Shown here one piece after another: positions 56,341-64,000 of a DNA stretch of 64,000 nt (within the stretch, counting starts at the first letter, position 1; each line of letters starts with the position of its first letter). A program made the translations under genes and the position numbers. The notes beneath the pieces are model-generated. The model was not told where the DNA came from. It saw only the letters and a program-made list of their open reading frames with translations, and did not search any database. The DNA is taken from the NCBI RefSeq assembly GCF_028368935.1, contig NZ_JAQNDK010000005.1:1428501-1492500 (forward strand), in the 5' to 3' direction. The DNA is from Sorangium aterium (GTDB lineage: Bacteria; Myxococcota_A; Polyangia; Polyangiales; Polyangiaceae).

Positions 56341-57488
56341 CCGTTGGCGCCAGGGCTCTCTCGTGGGTCCTCCTCGCCTGGCTGGTCGCCTCGTGCAGCA
56401 AGGCCTCTCCTGGCCACTCTTCTAGCGCAAGCAGCTCCACCGTCCCCTCGGGCGCCGTGCCGGTGGCGACCGCGCCGCCGCCTCCGTCGGCGCCGCCTCC
56501 TCCTCCGATCGTCCGCTCCGAGGGCATGCCCGGCTCCTTCGCGCCGCTCGCGCGCAGGGCCGATCCCGCGGTCGCGACGGTCAAGGCGCGCGTCGAGCGG
56601 CAGCAGCAACCGGGCGGCCGCCGCCGCACGGTCGCCGAGGGGCTCGGCACCGCCTTCGTCTATGATCCGGAGGGCTTCCTGCTGACGAACAACCACGTCA
56701 TCGAGGGCGCGACCGACATCCTCGTGAGCTTCGTCGACGGCCGTGACATCAAGGCGACCGTCATCGGCCGCGACAAACACACGGACGTCGCCGTGCTGAA
56801 GGTCGAGGAGAAGGGGCTCCCGTCGCTCCCCCTGGGCGACTCGGACACCATCGAGGTCGGCGACTGGGTGGTCGCGATCGGCAACCCCTTCGGCCTCTCC
56901 CACACGGTCTCGGCGGGCATCCTCTCCGCCAAGGGCCGCACCCGGGACGACGTGAAGGGGCTCGATCCGAGCGGCTACTTCAACTTCCTCCAGACGGACG
57001 CGAGCATCAACCCCGGCAACTCCGGCGGCCCGCTCCTGAACCTCAAGGGCGAGGTGGTCGGCATCAACGCGGCCGTGCGCGCCAACGCGAACAACATCGG
57101 GTTTGCGATCCCGATCAACATGGTCCGGCAGCTGCTCCCGATGCTGCTGCGTGACGGCAAGATCCGGCGGAGCCAGGTCGGGGTGATCGTCGACGTCCTC
57201 AACTCGATCGAGGCGGGGCGGCTCAAGCGCCCCGATCGAAAGGGGGCGTGGGTGAAGACCGTGGTGGCGGGCGGACCCGCGGACCGGGCTGGCATCGCGC
57301 CGGACGACGTGATCATCGGCTTCGAGGGAAAGACGATTTCCGATCCGAACGAGCTCCGGTGGATGGCGAGCATCGCCGGGGTGAACAAGGTCGTTACGCT
57401 CCGCGTCGCGCGGCTGGAGCGGGTCTTCGATGTCCGCCTCACGCTGGGCGAGCTGCCCGAGCTCAGCGACGAGCCCGATGAGCCGTGA
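56337..57488 (+). CDS. HtrA/DegP-type serine protease lipoprotein
   Basis: A 383-residue envelope protease with GTG start at 56337. The lipobox is VASC (Cys20), followed by a Ser/Pro-rich linker to about residue 60. The trypsin-like domain has an intact triad: His120 (LLTNNHVIEGA), Asp150 (KHTDVAVLK) and Ser229 (NPGNSGGPLL). GNPFGLSHTVSAGILSAKG is typical of the family. One PDZ domain covers about residues 305-368 (VVAGGPADRAGIAPDDVIIG). Members degrade or chaperone misfolded envelope proteins. The lipid anchor is unusual compared with soluble DegP. Confidence 0.93.
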   Translation: MTVGARALSWVLLAWLVASCSKASPGHSSSASSSTVPSGAVPVATAPPPPSAPPPPPIVRSEGMPGSFAPLARRADPAVATVKARVERQQQPGGRRRTVAEGLGTAFVYDPEGFLLTNNHVIEGATDILVSFVDGRDIKATVIGRDKHTDVAVLKVEEKGLPSLPLGDSDTIEVGDWVVAIGNPFGLSHTVSAGILSAKGRTRDDVKGLDPSGYFNFLQTDASINPGNSGGPLLNLKGEVVGINAAVRANANNIGFAIPINMVRQLLPMLLRDGKIRRSQVGVIVDVLNSIEAGRLKRPDRKGAWVKTVVAGGPADRAGIAPDDVIIGFEGKTISDPNELRWMASIAGVNKVVTLRVARLERVFDVRLTLGELPELSDEPDEP

Positions 57489-57601
57489 GCCGGACGTCCG
57501 CTGTCTGCCGCCCGGCACGTCCGCCGGCTGCCGCGCGCCGTGCGTGGCCGCCTGCTCCGCGACCTTCCTCGTCCCCCAGCCTCCTCAGGTAAGCTGATCC
57601 C

Positions 57602-58402
57602 GTGGCCATTGCACCTTCTCACCCGGACGAGCTCGAGCCGGTCGCGCCTCCCGGTGATCCCGGCGAGGGCGATGCGGAAGGCGACGACCTGTCCGCGGAG
57701 GGCGACCACCCCGAAACGAAGCAGCTCCACCCGCGCCTGAATAGCGCTTCCTCCCGTGCGTCCAATCGCGAGGCGCGGCGGCGGGAAGCGGAGGAAGATC
57801 GTGAGCTCATCGAGCGGGCGCAGAAGGGGGACCAGGCGGCTTTCCGCTCGCTCGTCGAACGGCACCAGCGCAGGGCGTTCGCGATCGCGATGGGGCTCGT
57901 CCGCGACGAGAACGACGCGCGCGAGCTGGTGCAGGACGCCTTCCTCCGGGTCTACAAGGGCCTCGGCTCCTTTCAGGGGGGCTCCTCGTTCTTCACCTGG
58001 CTCTACAGGATCGTCACGAACCTGGCGATCGACCTCATGCGGAAGCCGGGACGCCGCGACCTCGAGCTCCAGGAGAACCAGGCGGCGGACGAGCAGTCCG
58101 ATTTCCCGCTCGTCGCTCGGATCGACGGCGCGGACCCCCTCAACGTCGTCCGGCGCCGGGAGATCGCCGGGCGCATCCAGGCCGCGCTCGACGCGCTGCC
58201 GCCCTACCACCGAGGCGTGATCCTGATGCGGGAGGTGGAGGGCATGTCGTACGAGGAAATGGCTCAGGCCATGGGGGTCTCGAAGGGGACGATCATGAGC
58301 CGCCTGTTCCACGCCCGTCAGAAGCTTCAGCGCGCCCTCGCTGACTGTTACGCGGAGGAAGAGGGCAAGGCCCCAGCAGAGGACCCGGAGGAGATCGCGT
58401 GA
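57602..58402 (+). CDS. ECF RNA polymerase sigma factor
   Basis: A 266-residue RpoE-type sigma factor from GTG 57602; an acidic N-terminal tail (about 1-60) precedes the family core, so a later start is possible. Region 2: GDQAAFRSLVERHQRRAFAI, DENDARELVQDAFLRVYKGL, SSFFTWLYRIVTNLAIDLMR. Region 4: LPPYHRGVILMREVEGMSYE and MAQAMGVSKGTIMSRLFHAR. It is followed by a putative anti-sigma with 4-nt overlap (GTGA), the standard ECF layout. The target promoters are not known. Confidence 0.93.
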   Translation: MAIAPSHPDELEPVAPPGDPGEGDAEGDDLSAEGDHPETKQLHPRLNSASSRASNREARRREAEEDRELIERAQKGDQAAFRSLVERHQRRAFAIAMGLVRDENDARELVQDAFLRVYKGLGSFQGGSSFFTWLYRIVTNLAIDLMRKPGRRDLELQENQAADEQSDFPLVARIDGADPLNVVRRREIAGRIQAALDALPPYHRGVILMREVEGMSYEEMAQAMGVSKGTIMSRLFHARQKLQRALADCYAEEEGKAPAEDPEEIA

Positions 58403-59124
58403 GCACCGCCAACAGCAGCAAGGCGAATCACGGGGAAGCGAGCGCCCCGCCGACGGACCTGGAGCTGATGCTCTATGTCGACGGTGAGCTCGATGAGGCT
58501 CGCCACCAACAGGTGGAGGAGTACGTGCTCCACGACCCGCGCTGCCGAGCGAAGGTCGCAGCGCTCGTCACCGCGGCCGACATGGTCCAGGAGAGCGCGC
58601 TGGCCTCCAGCGCGGCCGACGGCATCGCCGACGGGGTGATGGCGAAGATCTTCGAAGGGCAGAGGGGCGCCGCGCGGGTGGACGGGGGCGCCGTCGCGCC
58701 GCCGCTCGCGGCGTCGCCGTCGGGCCAGCCGCCCCGCGCTCGGGCGCGGCTCCAGGGAGCGCCGGCGAACGACAACTCGCGCGGGATCTTCGCGCTGACG
58801 GCGCTCGCCGTGGCGGCGGCCGCCGCCTTGATGGTGTGGGGCAAGATGGGCGTGGAGGCACCCACCGCGGAGCTGACGACATCGGCGCCCTCCGCGTTGC
58901 TCGCCCCGCCGCCCGAGGCGCCCTCCGCGTTGCTCGCGGCGCCGACGAAGGAGCCGGACGCCGCGCCGAGCTTGGAGGGGGAGGTCGAGCCCGGCGTCGA
59001 GATCGCCGCGGTCGACTTCGGGGCACGCATGGGCACCATCTTTTACGTCCCGCAGGAGGCCGTGGCTTCAGGCCCGACGACCACGGTGGTCTGGCTCTCC
59101 GATGACGGTCCGGGAGGACAGTGA
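58399..59124 (+). CDS. Putative transmembrane anti-sigma factor
   Basis: A 241-residue protein whose GTG overlaps the sigma stop. The N-terminal part (PTDLELMLYVDGELDEARHQ, then VEEYVLHDPRCRAKVAALVT) matches the start of ZAS-type anti-sigma domains, but the HxxxCxxC zinc motif is absent, with only one cysteine. One membrane helix is at about 130-149 (IFALTALAVAAAAALMVWGK). The C-terminal 90 residues (periplasmic) are Ala/Pro/Glu-rich then VDFGARMGTIFYVPQEAVAS. Function inferred from position and the N-terminal pattern. Confidence 0.78.
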   Translation: MSTANSSKANHGEASAPPTDLELMLYVDGELDEARHQQVEEYVLHDPRCRAKVAALVTAADMVQESALASSAADGIADGVMAKIFEGQRGAARVDGGAVAPPLAASPSGQPPRARARLQGAPANDNSRGIFALTALAVAAAAALMVWGKMGVEAPTAELTTSAPSALLAPPPEAPSALLAAPTKEPDAAPSLEGEVEPGVEIAAVDFGARMGTIFYVPQEAVASGPTTTVVWLSDDGPGGQ

Positions 59125-59642
59125 TGAGATTTCTTGCGAGTGCGATCACCGCGACCATGGTCCTGGCGCTCGGCGTGAGCCCTTCCCCTGCCGTCGCGCA
59201 AGAGCAGGCGCCGGCCCCCCCGCAAGCGGCGCCGTCGGACGCCGAGATCACGTCCGAGATCGTGATCCTCCACGCGACGAACGATGGGAAAGGCATCGAC
59301 CCGAAGATCGGCAAGATGCCCGAGCTCGGGAAGCCGCCGTTCTCGGCGTACAACAGCTACAAGCTCCTCGAACGGCTGAAGGTCAGCCTGCAAAAGGGGA
59401 AGCCGACAACGACGAAGCTGCCGAACGGCAGCGTCCTCATGGTGTCGCTGAAGGACGTGGTGGCCGCGAAGAAGAAGGACGAGCCGAGGCGCTTCGTCGT
59501 CAGCGCGAGCATCCAGAAGCCCGGTGGCACCACGTTCCTGCCGCTGCTCGAGGTGAACGCCAAGGCCGGCGAGAACTTCTTCGTTGCGGGTCAGCAGCAC
59601 ATGGGCGGCGTGCTCGTGATCGGCATCAAGGTCGCGCCCTGA
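59124..59642 (+). CDS. Secreted protein of the ECF operon, unknown function
   Basis: A 172-residue protein. The ATG at 59124 shares its A with the preceding stop (TGATG), and a GTG three bases earlier is also possible. The signal peptide runs MRFLASAITATMVLALGVSP and cleaves after an AxA-like PAVAQ. The mature part has a compact beta domain with HATNDGKGIDPKIGKMPELG, KLPNGSVLMVSLKDVVAAKK and FVVSASIQKPGGTTFLPLLE. No family recognised. Its place as third gene in a sigma/anti-sigma unit suggests a target or sensor of that system. Confidence 0.78.
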   Translation: MRFLASAITATMVLALGVSPSPAVAQEQAPAPPQAAPSDAEITSEIVILHATNDGKGIDPKIGKMPELGKPPFSAYNSYKLLERLKVSLQKGKPTTTKLPNGSVLMVSLKDVVAAKKKDEPRRFVVSASIQKPGGTTFLPLLEVNAKAGENFFVAGQQHMGGVLVIGIKVAP

Positions 59643-59663
59643 GCCGAGGGAGCTCGCCCCTGC

Positions 59664-60863
59664 TCAGCGGCGGGCCGAGGACGGCAGCGCGATCGGCAGA
59701 TCCAGAGAGAAGACCGTCCCGCGCGGGGCGCGCGCATCCGCGCGGATGCTGCCGCCGTGCGACGCAACGATGTTCCTTACGATGCTCAGGCCTAGCCCGG
59801 TGCCGGTTCCATCGGTCTTCGTCGTGAAGAAGGGGTCGAAGATCCTCGGCAGGTGCTCGGGCTCGATCCCGTGTCCGTCGTCGCGGATCGTCACCGTGAT
59901 GTAGCCGTCCTCCGCCGACATCGCGGTGGCGATGCCGAGGCAGCCGCCGCGCTCGTGCATCGCGTGCGCGGCGTTCGTGAACAGGTTCACGAACACCTGC
60001 GTCAGCGGGTCGATGACGCCGCAAACCGGAGGGATCTCGTCGAAGCATCTCTCGACGGTGACGCCCGTCTGGTCGAGGAGGTGCTCGCAGAAGACGAGCG
60101 CGCGCTCGATGATGTCGTGGAGCGAGACGGCGCCCGGCTTCTCCGTGGACGGCCGCGCGTAGGCGATCAGGTCGCGCGAGAACCGGCGGATGCGATCCGC
60201 CGCGTCGTTGATCCTCGCGAGCCGCTCGATGTCCGAGGGGTCGAAGCCGCCGCGCTCGCCCTTGCGGCGCAGGTACTCGGAGTAGGCGAGGATCGAGGTG
60301 AGCGGGTTGTTGAGCTCGTGCACGACGCCTGCGGCCATCTTCCCGAGCGAGGCCAGCTTCTCGGCCTGCATGACCTGAGCGCGCAGCGACTCGTGCGCGC
60401 GCGCCTCGCGGAGCGACGCGCCCAAGGTGAGCACGAGCCGATCGACCAGCGCCTCTACCGGCGCGCTGTCGAGGTACGCGGCGTCGTCGGCCGCGATGTG
60501 CATCGTCGAGCGACCTCCGGGCTCGATGGCCACGACGCGCTCGAAGGCGAACTCCGGGAGGAGCCGCGCCGGATCGCGGACGTCGTCGCGGCGAGCGCGC
60601 GGCGAGACCCGGACGGCCACCTGCGCCCCGGTCGCGCCGGGGATGTAGACGCCGAGCCCGCAGGCCGTGAGCACCTTCGCGGCCGCGCCGAGCAGCGTCG
60701 AGGCGCGCTGCTCGATGGAGGCCGACGGATCCAGCTCGCTCGACGCGATCAGCAGGCTGTCCACCCACTCGAGCGGGATGTCCCGGGTGAGCGGCTTCCG
60801 GAGCGTGACGGGAGCGTCGGACAATGGCTGCTCCCCCAGGCGCTCCGCGGTCTTTCCGCTCAC
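59664..60863 (-). CDS. Sensor histidine kinase (NtrB-like DHp-CA) without membrane segments
   Basis: A 399-residue soluble kinase. Residues about 30-155 are a GAF-like input domain (ELDPSASIEQRASTLLGAAA). The H-box is AGVVHELNNPLTSILAY (phospho-acceptor His182). The catalytic domain is complete: N-box NLFTNAAHAMHE, G1 DDGHGIE, F-box FDPFFTTK and G2 GTGTGLGLSI. The start overlaps the preceding gene by 4 nt (ATGA), and that gene encodes a REC-GAF-PAS-PAS protein whose kinase core lacks a CA domain. The pair probably acts together. No output response regulator follows in the window. Confidence 0.93.
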   Translation of the reverse strand: MSGKTAERLGEQPLSDAPVTLRKPLTRDIPLEWVDSLLIASSELDPSASIEQRASTLLGAAAKVLTACGLGVYIPGATGAQVAVRVSPRARRDDVRDPARLLPEFAFERVVAIEPGGRSTMHIAADDAAYLDSAPVEALVDRLVLTLGASLREARAHESLRAQVMQAEKLASLGKMAAGVVHELNNPLTSILAYSEYLRRKGERGGFDPSDIERLARINDAADRIRRFSRDLIAYARPSTEKPGAVSLHDIIERALVFCEHLLDQTGVTVERCFDEIPPVCGVIDPLTQVFVNLFTNAAHAMHERGGCLGIATAMSAEDGYITVTIRDDGHGIEPEHLPRIFDPFFTTKTDGTGTGLGLSIVRNIVASHGGSIRADARAPRGTVFSLDLPIALPSSARR

Positions 60864-62881
60864 CCGATCACCCTGTTCGGGTCGTCGCCGCTCGACCGGT
60901 CGAGATCGATGATCTTCGCGGCGCCGACATAGGATTTCGTCTCATAGCGGGTGATCTTGCCGATCTTGCGGACGATCTCCGCCATCCGCTCGGCTTCGCT
61001 GCGGATCGTGGCTGCGGCCCCCTTGATGGGGGACGCGTCGTCGATCCGACGGCAGATCAGCTCGGCGTAGCCGAGCACGCTGGTGAGCGGCTGGTTCAGC
61101 TCGTGCGCGGCCGCGCCCGCGAGCTCGGCGATGATGGCCTGCTTCTCGCGAGCGCGGAGCTCCTCCTGCGCCTCGGTGAGGCGGGCCTCCATCCGCATCC
61201 GCTCCCGCAGGTCCGTGAAGATGCCGACGGAGCCGACCGGGACGCCGTTCTCGAAGATCAGCGCCGCGGAGAGGTGCACCGGGATCCGCGACCCGTCCCT
61301 GGCCAGGACCTCGGTCCGGTAGCCCTCGAGCCGGCCGGGACCGCCGTGCTCCTTCGCGTGGATGAGCCTCATGATGTGCTCGGCGTTGTGGTCGGGGTAG
61401 AGCGCGCGGGCGTTCATCACGCCGACGACCTCCTTCGCGTCATACCCGTAGATCCGCTCGGCGGCGCGGTTGAAGAGCAGGACGACGCCCTCCATGTCGG
61501 CCGAGACGATCGCGTCGACCGAGCTGTCGATGACGCGCTCCAGGAACTCCTTGGTCTTGGTGAGCTCCGCCTCGGTGGCGCGCTCCGTGGTGACGTCGCG
61601 GAAGCTGACCAGGACGGCGCCGCTCTCCTCGCGAAGGACGCTGCTGAAGCTGAAGCTCAGGATGAGCCGCTCGTGCTCGCCCCGCCGCACCGTGAAGTCC
61701 ACCATGTGCGGGAACGATCCCTTGGCGAAGCCGGCCCGGATCTCCTCGAGGAGAGGGTGCTCGCGCGCGTCGACGAGATCGGCCAGGTTCGCGCGCTCGA
61801 GGTCCTCCGCAGTGCGCCCGGTGATCGCCTGCGCGCGCGGGTTGGAGAAGAGGATGTGGCCGTCAGGATCGACGACGACGATGCCGTCGGCCGTCGAGTA
61901 GAAGAAGTCGGCGTAGCGCTGGAGCGCCTTCAGCCGGCGCTCCGCCTCGAACCGGGCGAAGGTGCTCTGCTGCGTCTGATCGCGGAGCGACTGCAGGATG
62001 CGCGCGTTGCGCAGGGCGATCGCGGTGGCGCTCGCGACCGTGCGGGCCAGCGAGAGCTCGTGAGCGTGGGGGGCCACCGGCTGCCGGCCGCGCAAGAAGA
62101 GCACGCCGAGCGGCTTGTCCTCGAACAGGATCGGCAGGAGCGCCAGCGAGCGGAACGCGTTCTCCGGGAGCTCCGCGCGCACGATGTCGAACAGCGGGTG
62201 CGCCTTCGCGTCGTCGATCACGAGCACGTCACCCGTGCGCATGACGCGCTGGATCTCCGGGTACTTGCCGAGATCGATCGGCAGATCCCGCAGCTCCTTG
62301 TCGTCGCTCGCGGCGACCACGTAGCCGACGTCGCCCGCGTCGCGCACGAGGACGATGCTGCAGCGGTCGACGCGCGCCACCTCGGCGATGCGCCGCACGA
62401 CGGTGAAGAGGATGTTCCGGAAGTCGAGCGTCGAGGAGAGCGCCTGCGTGAGCTCGAGGACCACCTTCGCGTCGTGCTCTTTGCGCGCGAGCGCGTCGAC
62501 GTAGTCCCGGATCCGGAGCTGCCCACGGATGCGCGCGATCAGCTCGGCGGGGCGGAACGGCTTGCGGATGAAATCGTCCGCGCCGAGCTCGAAGGCGCGG
62601 GCGACCTCCTCGTCCGCGTCGAGCGCGGTCAGCACGACGACGGGGACGTCCTGCGTCCGAGGGGCGTCCCGCACGGCGCTGAGGACCACGTAGCCGTCAG
62701 GGGGCGGCATCACGAGGTCGAGCAGCACGAGCGCGGGCACGCTCGCCTTGAGCCAGGCGAGCGCGTCCGCGCCCGAGGTGACCGCGACGGCCTCGATGCC
62801 CGCGTCGGCCAGCGCGTGCAGCAGCATCTGCCGGCTGACGGCGTCGTCGTCCACGACGAGCACAGGATCACGGCGAGGCAC
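60860..62881 (-). CDS. REC-GAF-PAS-PAS protein with a DHp domain but no ATPase domain
   Basis: A 673-residue cytoplasmic signalling protein. REC domain, about 5-125, with the acidic pair DDD (11-13), phospho-acceptor Asp55 (VLLDLVMPP) and KPF (about 108). GAF domain, about 150-310 (VDRCSIVLVRDAGDVGYVVA). Two PAS domains, about 330-445 (YADFFYSTADGIVVVDPDGH) and 450-575 (VIDSSVDAIVSADMEGVVLL). It ends in an H-box, GAAAHELNQPLTSVLGY (His near 593), then only about 80 residues with no N, G1, F or G2 boxes. It is therefore a DHp-only protein, likely phosphorylated in trans, by the next gene's kinase. The start at 62881 is an ATG; the 4-nt overlap with the downstream gene is clear. Confidence 0.9.
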   Translation of the reverse strand: MPRRDPVLVVDDDAVSRQMLLHALADAGIEAVAVTSGADALAWLKASVPALVLLDLVMPPPDGYVVLSAVRDAPRTQDVPVVVLTALDADEEVARAFELGADDFIRKPFRPAELIARIRGQLRIRDYVDALARKEHDAKVVLELTQALSSTLDFRNILFTVVRRIAEVARVDRCSIVLVRDAGDVGYVVAASDDKELRDLPIDLGKYPEIQRVMRTGDVLVIDDAKAHPLFDIVRAELPENAFRSLALLPILFEDKPLGVLFLRGRQPVAPHAHELSLARTVASATAIALRNARILQSLRDQTQQSTFARFEAERRLKALQRYADFFYSTADGIVVVDPDGHILFSNPRAQAITGRTAEDLERANLADLVDAREHPLLEEIRAGFAKGSFPHMVDFTVRRGEHERLILSFSFSSVLREESGAVLVSFRDVTTERATEAELTKTKEFLERVIDSSVDAIVSADMEGVVLLFNRAAERIYGYDAKEVVGVMNARALYPDHNAEHIMRLIHAKEHGGPGRLEGYRTEVLARDGSRIPVHLSAALIFENGVPVGSVGIFTDLRERMRMEARLTEAQEELRAREKQAIIAELAGAAAHELNQPLTSVLGYAELICRRIDDASPIKGAAATIRSEAERMAEIVRKIGKITRYETKSYVGAAKIIDLDRSSGDDPNRVIG

Positions 62882-62948
62882 ACGCCAAGCTTAGCGACTC
62901 CAGGCTGGAGCGATGAGAGAATTCCGGGCATCGGCGCGGCGTTGCGCG

Positions 62949-62962
62949 GCGTTGCGCAACGC
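62949..62962. repeat. 14-bp palindrome downstream of ruvB
   Basis: GCGTTGCGCAACGC is perfectly self-complementary, in the 107-bp gap between ruvB and the REC-GAF-PAS gene, and is flanked by further GCGGCGTTGCGCGG-like blocks. Could be an operator or a chance GC-rich palindrome. Confidence 0.5.
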
Positions 62963-62988
62963 ATTGCGCGGCCCGCGCGGCGCTGGGA

Positions 62989-64000
62989 TCAGGAGAAGAG
63001 ATCCCCCTGCTTCGCCGCTGGAGCCGCGATGCCCAGGTGCTCGTAGGCGCGGCGGGTCGCGACCCTTCCGCGCGGCGTGCGGCCGACGAAGCCCTGCTGG
63101 AGCAGGAACGGCTCGTACACGTCCTCGATCGTGTCGCGTGGCTCACTGAGCGCCGCGGCCAGGGTGTCGATGCCCACAGGGCCGCCGTCGTAGTGATCGA
63201 CGATGACGCGCAGCAGCCGGCGATCCATCTCGTCGAGGCCGGCCGCGTCGATCTCGAGCCGCTCCGCGGTCTTCCGCGCGATCTCCATCGTGATCGCGCC
63301 GTCGCCCAGCACCTCGGCGAAGTCGCGGACGCGGCGCAGGAGGCGGTTGGCGACGCGCGGCGTCCCCCGCGCGCGCGCCGCGATCTCGCGCGCTCCGCCG
63401 GCGTCGATCGGCACGTCGAGCAGACCGGCGCTGCGCTGTACGATGCGCTCGAGCTCCTCGACGGGGTAGAAGTCGAGGCGGACGACGTGGCCGAAGCGCG
63501 ACAGGAGCGGCGCGGTGAGCAGCCCGGTGCGGGTCGTCGCGCCCACGAGCGTGAAGGGCTTCAGCGCGAGCTGGATCGTCGTCGCGTACGGGCCGTCACC
63601 GGTCATGATGTCGATGTTGAACGACTCGATCGCGGGGTAGAGGCTCTCCTCGACCGCCGGCGTGAGCCGGTGGATCTCGTCGATGAACAGCACGTCGTTG
63701 CGCTCCAGCTTCGTCAGCAGGCCGGCCAGCGCGCCCTTGTGCTCGATCGCCGGCCCGCTCGTGACGTGGAGGGCGACGCCCATCTCGCGGGCGATGATGT
63801 GGGCGAGCGTTGTCTTGCCCAGGCCGGGCGGGCCACAGAACAGCATGTGGTCCAGCGGCTCGCGCCGCCGGCGCGCGGCCTCGACGAAGACCTTGAGGTT
63901 CTCCGTGTGCTTGGCCTGGCCGACGTACTCAGCGAGCGAGGCAGGCCGGAAGAGGCGGTCGAAGCGATCGTCGTCGCCTGTCTCGGCAGGAGAGAGCGCC
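62989..64000 (-). CDS. ruvB: Holliday junction branch-migration helicase RuvB (partial, 5' end outside)
   Basis: Motor subunit of the RuvABC branch-migration complex. Of about 340 residues about 337 are seen; the frame runs past 64000. Visible order: [20 protein letters not shown], Walker [17 protein letters not shown], Walker [21 protein letters not shown], sensor 1 [20 protein letters not shown] and arginine finger region, then the C-terminal winged helix ([20 protein letters not shown]). It ends [11 protein letters not shown]. An internal ATG at 63846 is not the start, because the conserved N-terminus lies upstream of it. ruvA and ruvC are not in the window. Confidence 0.96.
   Translation of the reverse strand, partial: ALSPAETGDDDRFDRLFRPASLAEYVGQAKHTENLKVFVEAARRRREPLDHMLFCGPPGLGKTTLAHIIAREMGVALHVTSGPAIEHKGALAGLLTKLERNDVLFIDEIHRLTPAVEESLYPAIESFNIDIMTGDGPYATTIQLALKPFTLVGATTRTGLLTAPLLSRFGHVVRLDFYPVEELERIVQRSAGLLDVPIDAGGAREIAARARGTPRVANRLLRRVRDFAEVLGDGAITMEIARKTAERLEIDAAGLDEMDRRLLRVIVDHYDGGPVGIDTLAAALSEPRDTIEDVYEPFLLQQGFVGRTPRGRVATRRAYEHLGIAAPAAKQGDLFS

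Noticed and set aside
60824..63046. 740-codon plus-strand frame opposite the REC-GAF-PAS gene
   Set aside because: Antisense shadow; the minus-strand protein has full domain structure.

Overview
The window is about 64 kb of very GC-rich DNA, densely coded on both strands. Its gene content points to a myxobacterium of the Sorangium/Polyangium kind: an mglBA polarity module, a Ser/Thr kinase fused to a sulfatase-modifying-type domain, many signal-peptide-II lipoproteins including cysteine-rich ones, a PilZ protein, two-component and ECF sigma systems, and GTG starts with 4-nt gene overlaps. The taxonomic call is inference from content. No rRNA, tRNA, CRISPR array, insertion sequence or prophage was recognised.

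Layout. 1-3616 (minus): rne/rng-type RNase, PilZ protein and ribE (cut by the window edge). 4146-4688: cysteine-rich lipoprotein with a terminator. 5019-5560: a decayed acyl-CoA carboxylase beta-subunit pseudogene. 6235-8982: Ser/Thr kinase-PEGA-FGE protein. 8992-12166 (minus): pyrH, a PpiC-like lipoprotein and a lysine 2,3-aminomutase-type radical SAM enzyme. 12384-13622 (plus): rpoZ and a methyltransferase. 13794-14531: metallophosphoesterase. 14935-18636 (plus): an unknown protein and an isolated TssM/IcmF. 18652-22402 (minus): rimI, vWA lipoprotein, alanine racemase, small lipoprotein. 22586-22705: a 39-residue very basic protein. 22790-23874 (minus): mglA and mglB. 24642-28451: a 1,269-residue DUF3857/transglutaminase protein. 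28637-29220: rpmI-rplT with a good sigma-70-type promoter. 29221-30404: 1.2 kb without a convincing gene, leading into a group-2-like sigma-70 factor (30405-32129).

32293-36004: PBP4-type carboxypeptidase (minus), two small envelope proteins (plus), and an FAH-family protein (minus). 36464-38149: pyrG. 38421-40503 (minus): fatty-acyl desaturase and diacylglycerol-kinase-family protein. 40598-41920: HEAT-like lipoprotein. 41957-45424 (minus): a probable outer-membrane beta-barrel and two thioredoxin-fold lipoproteins. 45595-46893: a cysteine-rich lipoprotein. 47022-50288 (plus): Mrp/ApbC ATPase and a five-S1-domain protein. 50373-55077 (minus): a MacA-like adaptor, one ABC ATPase and two FtsX/MacB permeases in a tightly coupled operon. 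55160-59642 (plus): SlyD-type PPIase, a small protein, DUF1844 protein, HtrA-type protease lipoprotein, then ECF sigma, putative anti-sigma and a secreted protein. 59664-62881 (minus): a histidine kinase and, upstream of it, a REC-GAF-PAS-PAS-DHp protein with no visible ATPase domain. 62989-64000: ruvB (5' end outside).

How it fits together: the window mixes housekeeping genes (RNA decay, pyrimidine nucleotides, ribosome, cell wall, recombination) with envelope and signalling modules. The most unusual points are the split-domain kinase pair, the roughly 430-residue insertion inside the S1 domain of RNase E/G, the orphan TssM with an unknown neighbour, the 39-residue basic protein beside mglBA, the long leader of the sigma gene, and the ECF operon whose putative anti-sigma lacks a zinc motif.
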